A stretch of 64,000 nucleotides of DNA, from NCBI RefSeq assembly GCF_018991925.1, contig NW_024756914.1:4873375-4937374 (forward strand), in the 5' to 3' direction. Positions 54,600-64,000 of this stretch are shown here, one piece after another; position 1 is the first letter of the stretch; each line of letters begins with the position of its first letter. The position numbers and the translations under genes were made by a program. This stretch comes from Homarus americanus. Taxonomy: Eukaryota > Arthropoda > Malacostraca > Decapoda > Nephropidae. The notes beneath the pieces are model-generated. The model saw only the letters and a program-made list of their open reading frames with translations. It ran no database searches and was not told where the DNA came from.

Positions 54600-55560
54600 A
54601 CCAACTGTGTGTTTTTGTGGTTTCTTCTTTTAACTGGGAAAATATTGGGTACTCCAACTCTTCAAGTTTGCTCCAAACTCTCTGAGCTTGGCTGTGTGTA
54701 CGTGTGTTTAGTGGTTCGATATTGTATAGTTCGGGAAGTTCTTGTACTTCGGTGGTGTATGGGGGGGGGGGAAGTTGCTTTGATGCTCTGCGGAAGCCTT
54801 GTTTTTTACTGATTGAAGTTTAAGTTGGCTGGTTCTGCTGATCGTGCTGAGTGGTATTGGTGGATACTCCAGGTGGAGGCGGACAAGTGCTTGAATAGGT
54901 GTAGTTGAATTTTGGTGACCATTTTGCTGAATCTTCGTAGAGTAGTTTTGTGAGTTGTGACTGGGCAAGCGTTTGGCGTTGTGTTATGTGTTTTGCTATG
55001 CCCGTTCTTGTTATTATGAGTCCCGGTATTTTGCCTTCGTTGGAGTATTGTATAGGTTCGTTGTTGACTGTGATTGGTGCTGGGTTTGTTTTGGCAATGT
55101 GAATAATCTTTAGTTTCTATGTATTAGTTTAAATGTTCCACTTTTTTTCATAATTGTTTATTTGCTCGATGGCGTGGGCTGTTTTTCGTGCCATCCTCTG
55201 TTTGGCCTTGCCTGGATGTCTGATGATTTGGGTGACGTCCTTGCATAGGCTATTCTCCGTGGGTAGTAGGTGTCATGTCCGACGTGTATATCGTGTAGTG
55301 TGTTGGCGAGAGGTTATTTCCCTGTGGTACTCCGCTGTATAGCTTGATGCTTGGGCCTATGTGGCTACCAATGATGATTTTTGTCTCTGTTATCAAGGAA
55401 GTTACAGAGAAAAGAAGTGAAGTTCTTGGGGAGTTTTTGGTTGGTTATTTTGTATTTGAGCCACAATACAAAATCTGGAGGTTAATGTTATATATATACC
55501 TCATCTCACCTTCCGGCAGCTTTTGTTGACGCGTGATGCGATTTCATTTCCTGTTTTAGT
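54600..55560 (-). mobile_element. Degraded non-LTR retrotransposon: reverse transcriptase core and C-terminal part
   Basis: In three minus-strand frames joined by frameshifts I read, in order: FLDNR near 55400; a G-x-x-I-x-L-Y block leading to SGVPQGNNLSPTHYTIYTSD at about 55280-55340, matching the conserved S-G-V-P-Q-G-x-x-L-S-P motif of LINE reverse transcriptases; a remnant with KKWNI near 55130; KTNPAPITVNNEPIQY, then GKIPGLIITR and GIAKHITQR at about 54960-55080 (the thumb-side block usually G-x-x-L-x-x-H-I); and a C-terminal stretch to about 54605. Stops and frameshifts show it is dead. Jockey- or CR1-type is a guess. Confidence 0.75.
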
Positions 55561-55621
55561 AGATTTACTTTCAACGTTGCTCGGTCAAAAACAGGCCTTG
55601 TGATTAGGGGATTCGAAGTTC

Positions 55622-55736
55622 CAACCTAACCTACTGCTGTAACTTAAACGAATCTTAGGTTAGTTTGAATTAGGTTAGACTGGGTTAGTTTAGGTTAGGC
55701 TGGGTTGGATTGGGTTAGGCTGGGTTAGGTTAGGTT
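55622..55736. repeat. Interrupted TTAGG-type repeats
   Basis: Starts with AACCTAACCT in one orientation and continues as GGTTAGG/TGGGTTAGG units in the other. It lies between the two LINE fragments. Confidence 0.8.
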
Positions 55737-56049
55737 TCATCCTCACACCTTGACACGCAAGACCAGAGTCCCGTTTGTTGAGAGTTAAATACCAGTGTTA
55801 TAGCGTGGGTGATCCGACTGAGGCTGTCTGCTGACGAATACCTTGTGAGCCAGTGACTATGTGCGTGAGGAATGTGGTTCACGAGTTCACACACACACTA
55901 CCTCTCGTGAGGCTCAGTCCCAACCCGGCGGAAAGTTAGGGCCACTATTCTTAATTTCCTTACCTTTCTTTTCACTGAAGTTGACGTACGGTAGTGGAAA
56001 GTTTAGGGAAAGTATTTGCTTCCCTTATTTTTGTATTTTTATGTGTCAA

Positions 56050-56285
56050 GTGTCATTTTTGGGGTTGGTGTGTCAAGTGTCATGGTATAGAGTCAGGGTA
56101 TGCCTTTGTGTCAAGTGTTATGGTATGGGGTATGTGTGTGTCAGGTGTCATATATGGGGTAAGTTTGTCAGGTGTCATATATGGGGTATGTGTGTCAGGT
56201 GTCATATATGGGGTATGTGTGTCAGGTGTCATATATGGGGTATGTGTGTCAGGTGTCATATATGGGGTATGTGTGTCATGGTATA
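56050..56285. repeat. 27-bp minisatellite, about 5 good copies plus diverged ones
   Basis: Unit GTGTCAGGTGTCATATATGG plus GGTATGT. It lies between the two LINE fragments. Confidence 0.93.
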
Positions 56286-56544
56286 AGGAATACATGTTAA
56301 ATATCATGTTAAGGGGTTTGGATGTGTCACAGCTACTGCCAGGAAGATGAGGAGTAGAAATGTGTCAAGTGATGGTGTCAAGTGTTTCCGGCGGCGTCTC
56401 CATCACTATTCACTATAACCAGGGAACCGTCACAGCCTCCGGTAAATGACGGTGATTATCCTGGATACTTGTGTAGGAAACATCCGGTGTTATGGTCGAC
56501 GTAGGATTTTTTGTTCTTGTAACGTGAATTTATTTCTGCACCTT

Positions 56545-56880
56545 TACCTGTGACAACTTGTTCCTAAGAGTGTGTTAGAGAATATATAGTGTGTCAGTGC
56601 TGTGTTGAACTGTCTTTCCTCAAATGCAGGGAGATTGTTCGCATCCTCTCTTGTAAACACTGAGGAAAAGAATCTATTTAACGCCTCCACTTTGTCCTGA
56701 TGTGAGTCTGCGTAACTACCATCTGATACGCCCACATATGTCTTTAATTTCGACTTTGCGTAATGGTAAAATGCCTTTTGGTTTGCTTGGCCTCGCTTGT
56801 AATCCGCCTTTGGAACACCTTTTCAGTCCTCCTACACTCTAACTGCTTGGTTCCTGGACCTGACTCTGACGTTCAGGGTA
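56545..56880 (-). mobile_element. Degraded non-LTR retrotransposon: segment N-terminal to the reverse transcriptase core
   Basis: The minus strand gives NQKAFYHYAKSKLKT, then DKVEALNRFFSSVFTRED and NLPAFEE. The block L-N-x-F-F-S-S-V-F-T-x-E between endonuclease and reverse transcriptase is a hallmark of LINE open frames. A frameshift occurs near 56840. It lies upstream of, and in the same sense as, the core at 54600-55560, so both may be one element split by about 1 kb. Confidence 0.75.
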
Positions 56881-58652
56881 GGATTCGCGTTCTTGTTTAT
56901 GAGCGAGTTAGGCCAGTGAATACCCCTCATCTTGTCCTAACTGGTGGGCGGGTGGGTGGGTGGTGGTGGGTGGGTGGGGGTGGGTGGATGGTGGTGGTGG
57001 GTGGTGGGTGGGTGGTGGTGGTGGTGGTGGTTCGTGCTATTTTATGTAAGGAAATAGTAAACATATGAACATCGGGTGGAATATAGCCACAGTGTAGCAG
57101 GACTCTAGCAGCTGAGGACCATAACACTTAATTAGATGTCAGACTTGTGTGTGTTTGTCGTGTAGGTGTCGTCCCCACGCTTCTCTGTCGGTGGTAAGTG
57201 GACCGTGACCTCGCACACACGCCCTCCACGCCCACAACATGGCCAGAGAAAGTTACGGGCGTGGGAAGGTGAGGAAAGGAGAGGGGGGGAGGAAGAAGAA
57301 GAACCGTAGGTGGGGGGTGGTGGGGGGATATGGGCGTGTGTGTACCTGAACAAACCTGTATGTCAGCGAGAAGGACGTTTAGAGCCTACCACCCACTGAA
57401 GACTCATTTGGCCACCATGTAAAGCGGGCTACAATATCGTATAATCAAGCATTTGGGTCAAGGCTGATCAACCACAATCTGTCTTTCCAGAACTATTCAG
57501 GTTAGGTTAGGTGTAAGGGACGTCGTGGTTATATGTGTCTGTAGTGTCAACATGGGTCGTGTGTACATGCACAGTGGCTGACCAGTCATGTTCAAATATG
57601 TTACTTTCATATATAGACACATGGTTAATATTGATTTGTGACTCATTAAGCTGCATAATGTATATCTGGCACCTCACATATGTATAGTATGTCGTACAGG
57701 TAATGTCATTCAATAAAAAAAAATTGTTGAGTATTAGATGTTGGGAGTTATTGTTTATTTGGTTGTGTAACTTATGATCACCAACTAAACACCATAATAA
57801 ATCTTAAGGTTCCTTCACTCAAATTTTAGTACTGTACTCTACCTTAAGTTACCCCAAACCAACATAATGTATTGACAAGAACCTTAAGACCTCCTGCAGC
57901 TCACCGTGGAGAGTACTACGCTAAAAACACATTTGGGTCTAAGTATTTTACACACTATGCTGGTCAAGCTCACTGGTCTGTAATGAGTGGCGATCTCCCT
58001 GTTTGAATATAGGACTTATATATACCATTATTTTATTACAATTTCCTCATGTTTTTTTGTCGTGGTTAGATCCTGGCTGTTCCTTACGTGGCCATGGCTC
58101 GCTATCCTTATCTTCATGGGGCAAATGTTAGTATACAGAGGAGACTGGCGCACCTGGAGAACACCTGCCACGTTCGTTGGGATCACACGGCACAACCAGC
58201 GCTCTTATATCAAACCCAAGCGAGAATTGAACCCTAATAGCATTAATGAGAGGCAAGAAATTAACAATCATTTGGACGATTTGGTAATTACCGTCCACCT
58301 TGGAGTAGTTCTGGTACACCAAGGCCTGTTATAGTTCTTAGTTTAATAATGTACCATTTTTATACTTACTTGTCTTCCTCAGCCTTAATTAATTCTGGTT
58401 AAAGCACAAGGGTTGATTATAATAATAATAATAATAATAATAACAACCGTGGAAGGATCATCGCGGTGATATCTCATTATAACTTTTTCTTCCGGAAGAT
58501 GGCGACGCCAGCGTCATGCAGCGTTTGACATGCTGAGTTCGGAAGCGTCAATATGGCTTCGTGACGCTGTATTCTTCTCCCCATGTATCATTAAACATTG
58601 TAGTATTATATTATCCCGAGTCTTATGCATTATAGGTTGATATTTTACATTA
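56881..58652. other. No recognised gene
   Basis: Contains a GGTGGGTGG tract at 56940-57035 and ordinary AT-rich sequence. A 115-codon plus-strand frame at 57987-58334 matches nothing I know and is not called. Confidence 0.6.
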
Positions 58653-59586
58653 CAGTTGGTCCTCATATTACGCGGTCCCGCATTCCGCGTTTCACCGTTA
58701 ACGCGGTGCCTTGCCAGAACCTAACATTCTTACATTCCGCGGTCGCGAACGCCATTACACGGAGAGTGTCCGGCGCGACGCTATTTTTAGATTTTCCCCA
58801 CGCGCCCGCCCGCCTGCCTGCCTCTCCCTCCTCCCTCCGCTTGGGCAAGCGGCGCGGTAAGGTTGCGCAGTGCGTGTCTTTGTTGCGTTATCACTGACGT
58901 CATATGACGTATCAGACCTGTGATTGGCCATGCATCCCTACCCTCCTCTGCTGCTAGCTGTAATTGGCTTAAAGTATTATGACGTGTCCACCCGGGGGAG
59001 GGAGGGAGGGAGGGAGGAAAGAGGACGCTTGACCTAGCCGCGGCAGTTTCATCCCTCAAGGCCACTCCGTGTAAACGCGCATCCATTGTTCCGTAAAATG
59101 GCTTCCGCCGGACCACCACCCCCAGAGTGACAGTGAAGTTGACTTTGAGGGATTTGTCAGGGAAGCCCTGACAACTGTAAGTGACAGTGATGATGATTCA
59201 CCTAGTAATGGTGATTCACCTGAGGGCAAGTAATCTGCCCTCTGCCTCGGAACCAGCCTCCATCCCCGTATGCCGACCCATCTCTTCTACTACCGTAAGT
59301 GTTACACAAAATTTTTAGTTTTCTAACCTAACCTTTATTTTTCCTATGTTAACCTTTATCTTTCCTAACCTAACCTCTTCTATATTACTTGTTTTTTCAT
59401 ACCATCATAAAGTTAAGATAAAATTTTTACTACAACATAGTTGTGTGTCGTCAAAAAGTGGAGTTTGGGGATCGGCCTGGACTCCATTTCAATTAATCCC
59501 ATATGTTATGTTGTTCACTTTACGCGTTCCTCACTTTCCGCGGGACCCTCCGGGTTACATTAACCGCGTAATATGAGGACCAACTG
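58653..59586. mobile_element. Non-autonomous Tc1/mariner-type DNA transposon (pogo/Tigger-like termini)
   Basis: A 934-bp element. The left end reads CAGTTGGTCCTCATATTACG and continues CGGT. The right end is its exact reverse complement over 24 bp. TA dinucleotides flank both ends (58651-58652 and 59587-59588), the target duplication of this superfamily. The termini hold further imperfect CCGCG blocks. Inside is a remnant frame at about 59108-59230 with an acidic serine-rich tail (DSEVDFEGFVREAL, SDSDDDSPS), perhaps the end of a former transposase. GC-rich interior, unlike the surrounding AT-rich sequence. Confidence 0.88.
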
Positions 59587-59825
59587 TATACATCATACCA
59601 AAGCTAATTTTACAACATAATTTGCACATAGCTCAAGGATTTTATTATAATTTTCAGCATTTCGGAGACGTCCATATCTCTTATCGTTTTGTTTTAAAAT
59701 TTGTACATAACTTCACCGTTTAAAGTATACTATTTGTGTTCATGTTATTAGGTACGATAATAAATATATCCACTGACTTTAACGTAAATATTAACAGAGA
59801 AGGACTAACAAATACATGTTTTTAC

Positions 59826-59954
<129 letters not shown>

Positions 59955-60189
59955 GACAATAGTGCATAGGGTGAATTTCTAAAATTGATTAAATGGAATG
60001 GATTATTGGTCCAATATCATGCATCTATGAAAAAGAATTACATGAATCCTGCATATTTAGAGGTACTCGTCAATTGAAGTTTTATCCTTTGGCAAAAATA
60101 CGAATATTCATAATATGCCGGTTTATTTTAAATTTACATATTGAGCAAGTTTATGTGCATAAACATATAAATGATTAATCTTTTTAGAA

Positions 60190-60629
60190 TGAAACTGCAG
60201 TGAACACGCTTCATCAATGGGTGAGAGGTGTGGACAACCCATTCATTGTTTTGCTTTTTTTGAAGGTCCTGTTTTGATGTCCTTGTTCTGACCTCTGCTC
60301 TTCAACAACCTGCAGCAGATGTTGACGCTGGCTTCACTTTCGTGATCTTGCTGTTGAATGCCTGTATCAAGCAATCCTCTCAGTAGAGTCGTTGATGACT
60401 TGAGACCACCCACAACTGCGACGCCAGTTTGAAGTCTTCATCATCAGACCATGTGTCAGGTTCCTTGGACAAAAAAATAGTCTTCATTTTTGAGACTCTC
60501 AAATAGAAAGTTTGATTCTCTAGCAAAAGTCTGAGAGCTGCTTTTGGGAAGGGAAGATGTGGCAGGAAGCATACACGCTTTTGTGAACTCGGTCGCCTTC
60601 CTCTCAACGATTGCCCGAACTATGTTTGT

Positions 60630-60637
<8 letters not shown>
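60190..60637 (-). pseudogene. Decayed coding-like fragment beside an AT array
   Basis: Minus-strand frames joined by frameshifts read DTWSDDEDFKLASQL, then STTLLRG in one frame against NDSTERI in another, QAFNSKITK, and KSRGQNKDIKTGPSKK near 60260. The order W-x-x-D-x-D-F-K-L, N-D-S-T-E-R, I-Q-x-F-N resembles the C-terminus of a repeated gene family found in many arthropod genomes, but I cannot name it. Several frameshifts are present. It directly adjoins the AT array at 60636. Confidence 0.35.
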
Positions 60638-60906
<269 letters not shown>

Positions 60907-61119
60907 TTTCTTTCTGTCACGTCAATCGTTCAGAAGGCGATTGTTTGACTCATTCTATGGTCTTCCCGTCATTTAATCGTTCAGAAGGCTATTTTCGTCA
61001 GCCACCATTCTTATGGGTCTCCTGTCACTGCTAATCGCCTGTATACGATTGTCACACTCATTCTATGGCCCCTGCCGCCATTAATAGCAATAATACGTAA
61101 CTGAACGAAGCAATACCGA

Positions 61120-61219
61120 NNNNNNNNNNNNNNNNNNNNNNNNNNNNNNNNNNNNNNNNNNNNNNNNNNNNNNNNNNNNNNNNNNNNNNNNNNNNNNNNN
61201 NNNNNNNNNNNNNNNNNNN
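61120..61219. other. Assembly gap of 100 N
   Basis: Exactly 100 N, the usual placeholder for a gap of unknown length. The flanks carry AATACGTAACT on the left and its reverse complement AGTTACGTATT on the right, a hint of inverted sequence around the join. Confidence 0.99.
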
Positions 61220-61239
61220 TAGAAGTTACGTATTGTTTA

Positions 61240-61460
61240 GTGCTGATGTTAGTAGTAGAAGTAGTAGTGATGGTGATAGTAGTAGTAGTGATGGTGATAG
61301 TAGTAGTAGTGATGGTAATAGTAGTAGTAGTAGTGGTGATGATAGTAGTGATGGTGATAGTAGTAGTAGTAGTGGTGATGATAGTAGTGATGGTGATACT
61401 AGTGATGGTGATAGTAGTAGTAGTAGTAGTGATGATAGTAGTGATGGTGATAGAAGTAGT
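61240..61460. repeat. AGT/GATGGT trinucleotide satellite, left half
   Basis: AGTAGTAGTGATGGTGATAG units. The same repeat resumes at 62523-62612 after the retrocopy. Confidence 0.93.
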
Positions 61461-62520
61461 ACCCTCACTGACCACATAATAGCCCAGAATGCAACAGGGG
61501 AAGTGGACACCAGCGAAGTAAATAAGATCCGGTAGCCATTACAACAGATCGGCAGCACTGCCAGTGACATGTTGCAGCAACTATTGCTGCAGGTTCCAGA
61601 ATGACAAAAAAGTAGCTATAGCGCAGGAGGTGGCGCTCGAACTGGTTAACTACGTTACCGATAAGGGCAAATGGATTCAGCCTAACAAAACAAGAATTTA
61701 CAGATGCCAATGCTCTAAGGTAGGGTAGGCCAGTAGAAGGTTTGCCTCCCCAATGCGTGTGTGGTTTCTTCCTATGATGGCGATCATGCCATGGTGTAAG
61801 AAAGGGGGCTTCATATGCATGAGGTACGAAATAGGTGATTTCACAGCAAATATGTTGAAGGAAATCGCTGTGATATCAGGGTAGAACTCGACCTCCTTCC
61901 ATTGGATGGTGAGATCTTCCAACATAGGACTTCAAACACATCTAACGAAGCCCGGTGACGTCAGTGCTCGAGGATTCTGGACGCGGGGACAGCGAGCTTT
62001 CGACATCAGGATTTTGATCCCATGGCCACTTTTTACCGTAACCTAGCCTCGATGCTGCACATAGGAGAACGAGAACGACAAGAGAAGGGCATATGGGGAC
62101 AGAATTCAAACGTTGATCAAGGCAGCTTCACTCCTTAGTGTTCACAACCTCTGGTGGGATGGGCCCAAGTGCAAGATGTTTCTACGCCAGACTCGCGGAG
62201 TTGATCTCCGAACAGAAGCAGCAGCCCAGAAGTTATGTTACAGCCTGGATGAGATGTCGACTGTCCTTTCTCCTTCGGTCGGTTTTCTTTTGTTTCTGCC
62301 TCAGGGGAACGAGAGCTCCTGCCCTTATCTGACAACTGTTGCAGATATTGATTATGAGGCTGTTAGGTCACCGAATGCCGTATAGATTGGTGGCTCAACC
62401 AATTCTAATACAGATAGGATAGCTTATTATGTATTAGGGTATTTAATATTAAGGTAAATAAATGGTGTGAAGGTGTGGCTATTGGGGAGTGCTGGAGGCC
62501 ACATTTAAAAAAAAAAAAAA
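61461..62520 (+). pseudogene. Poly(A)-tailed retrocopy with decayed coding sequence, inserted in a trinucleotide satellite
   Basis: The same AGT/GATGGT satellite lies on both sides (61240-61460 and 62523-62612). The insert ends in 14 A at 62507-62520, with AATAAA at 62457-62462, and is flanked by GTAGT on both sides, so it looks like a target-primed insertion on the plus strand. Coding traces in plus frames: KKVAIAQEVALELVNYVTD near 61605-61665; FDPMATFYRNLASMLHIGE at 62008-62066; then GSFTP, a stop, and after a frameshift LVFTTSGGMGPSARCFYARL, AELISEQKQQPRSYVTAW and MRCRLSFLLRSVFF ending near 62330. The second part resembles tails of transposon-associated proteins in aquatic invertebrates, from memory. 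Frameshifts make it non-functional. Confidence 0.6.
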
Positions 62521-62522
62521 GT

Positions 62523-62612
62523 AGTGGGTGATGATACTAGTGATGGTGATAGTAGTAGTAGATGATAATAGTAGTAGTGGTGATGATACTAGTGATATAG
62601 ATAGTAGTAGTT
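62523..62612. repeat. AGT/GATGGT trinucleotide satellite, right half
   Basis: GATGATACTAGTGATGGTGA units, continuing the repeat at 61240-61460. Confidence 0.9.
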
Positions 62613-62902
62613 GTGGCGGTGGCAGACGTTGGCACCACCGTTCCTAATGGCTTCCTTCTCTTCTCTCCTCAGTCTCCTCCATTACCTCTTGTCTTATCTC
62701 CTACGCCCCACGGATTTGTCTCTTCTCCTACCTTTCTTCTTTGTCTATTTTTTTTTTTGTCTCCTCTCGTCTTTCTCTGCTTGTGTGTCTGTTTATGTCA
62801 TTCTACTCTCTCTCATTCTTGTTTTTTTGTTATATCTCTCTTCTTTTCTTTTTCTTTCTTCTTTCTCTCTTTCTTTTCTCCTAAATTGAACGTGTAAAAT
62901 CA

Positions 62903-62908
<6 letters not shown>

Positions 62909-62951
<43 letters not shown>
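62909..62951. repeat. (GA)n microsatellite
   Basis: Pure GA. Confidence 0.97.
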
Positions 62952-62953
<2 letters not shown>

Positions 62954-63064
62954 ACAATTCTGAGACTATACTTCGAGACTACCATATTATCTTTTCAATC
63001 TTTTGGTCGTTCTTGCCAGGTGACTATTGCACTCATTGTGTTTCAGGTGCTGTTTTGCAGTCTT

Positions 63065-63250
63065 TGTACCTGTGTTACATATTGTACCTGTGCTTGTATC
63101 TGTACCTTGCTGTATCTGTACCTGTGCTTATATCTGTACCTGTGCTTGTATGTGTACTTATATCTGTGCCTGTGCTTGTACCTGTATCTGTACTCTGCAC
63201 TTGTATCTGTACTGTGCTTGTATCTGTACCTGCAATTGTATCTGTACCGT
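63065..63250. repeat. TGTATCTGTACCTGTGCT tandem repeat
   Basis: Units of 18-24 bp. A short relative lies at 42590-42655. Confidence 0.9.
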
Positions 63251-63274
63251 TATTTTTTCAGATGATTTTGAAGA

Positions 63275-63605
63275 AGGGAGTGGAGGGAGAAGGGGTGGTA
63301 AGGGAGAAGGGGTGGTATGGGAGTAGGGGTGGTAAGGGAGAGGGAGTGAGGGAGAAGGGGTGGTAAGGAGGAGTGAGGGAGAAGGTGGTAAGGAGAAGGG
63401 GTGGTAAGGGGAGGGAGGGAGAAGGGGTGGTGAGGGAGAGTGGAAGGCGAGAGATAGAGGAGGTTGAGGGAGGGAGGAGGGAGGAAGGTAATGAGGAGAG
63501 GAGAAGGTGAGGGAGAATGGAGGCTGAGGGAGAGTGGAGGGTAAGGGAGAGGGGAGTAAGGGCGAGGGGAGAGTAAGGAGAGGTAAGGGCTGTAGGAAGG
63601 GGAAA
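63275..63605. repeat. Purine-rich GGGAGAAGGGGTGGTAAG repeat
   Basis: Irregular 17-30 bp units. Frames through it are artefacts. Confidence 0.88.
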
Positions 63606-63648
63606 AAGATATATCGCACAAGGGGAAACAGGCCATTGTTAGAGTTTC

Positions 63649-63657
63649 ACACACACA

Positions 63658-63709
<52 letters not shown>
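63649..63709. repeat. (CA)n microsatellite
   Basis: Nearly pure CA. The window ends with a loose AACAAC/ATCAAC-rich stretch from 63800. Confidence 0.97.
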
Positions 63710-63710
<1 letters not shown>

Positions 63711-64000
63711 TTTCCCTTTATTTTTTGAGGGAGGTCCTGGGGGAATTTGACCCTGAAGCTCCTCCAGGGTCAGGTGTTGTGGTGCTGACTATAATAATCC
63801 AACCTATACAACAAAAATAAATAATACCGCCAAAACATCAGTAATACAACAACACAACAAATACCAACAAAACAACAATGCCAACATCAACAACATCAAT
63901 AACAACAACATTAACTATAGTGTAAACGACAAAAGCAGTAACATGAACAATATCAGTAATATAATAATGATGATTATTTATATGAACAAGACATAAATAC

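Noticed and set aside
57987..58334. 115-codon plus-strand frame with a hydrophobic N-terminal part
   Set aside because: No family recognised and no coding support such as splice context. The length is within chance for this AT content.
61760..61930. Minus-strand 75-codon frame inside the retrocopy
   Set aside because: It is antisense to the poly(A)-defined direction of the insert and has no recognised motif, so it is probably a shadow.

Overview
The window looks like nuclear DNA of an arthropod, most likely a decapod crustacean. The reasons are split genes with GT-AG introns, a spaetzle-type Toll ligand, many short runs of the arthropod telomere-type unit TTAGG/CCTAA, degraded non-LTR and Tc1/mariner-type elements, and a very high load of GT, CT, AT and trinucleotide microsatellites. 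The species call is inference.

I can support one host gene. A spaetzle-family gene (best guess spaetzle 3) lies on the minus strand. Eight coding exons sit between 17476 and 10741, in phase, with GT-AG borders at every junction inside the gene. A probable first coding exon of only seven codons lies about 35 kb upstream at 52452-52472 and completes a signal peptide. The assembled product is 395 residues: signal peptide, pro-region, a dibasic R-x-x-R site, and a C-terminal cystine knot ending in SCKCW. Intron 1 would then cover 17477-52451, more than half of the window. A possible non-coding first exon or alternative start lies near 54201-54440.

Layout: 1-10740, downstream flank with micro- and minisatellites and no recognised gene; 10741-17476, exons 9 to 2 of the spaetzle gene; 17477-52451, intron 1, filled with tandem repeats, copies of a short retroelement family, a small MITE, two clusters of CRE-like sites, two candidate recursive splice sites and a perfect 72-bp-arm palindrome; 52452-54440, first coding exon and upstream region, with a long GGT-type repeat between; 54600-56880, a broken non-LTR reverse transcriptase on the minus strand; 58653-59586, a Tc1/mariner (pogo/Tigger-like) non-autonomous element with 24-bp inverted termini and TA target duplication; 59800-62620, AT arrays, a decayed coding fragment, a 100-N assembly gap and a poly(A)-tailed retrocopy inserted in a trinucleotide satellite; 62620-64000, simple repeats.

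The most unusual structure is at the start of intron 8. The 5' splice site of exon 8 is the first of a run of 22-40 bp units, each opening with a donor-like sequence and mostly closing with an acceptor-like TAG or CAG. Most long open frames in the window are microsatellite translations and are not reported as genes.
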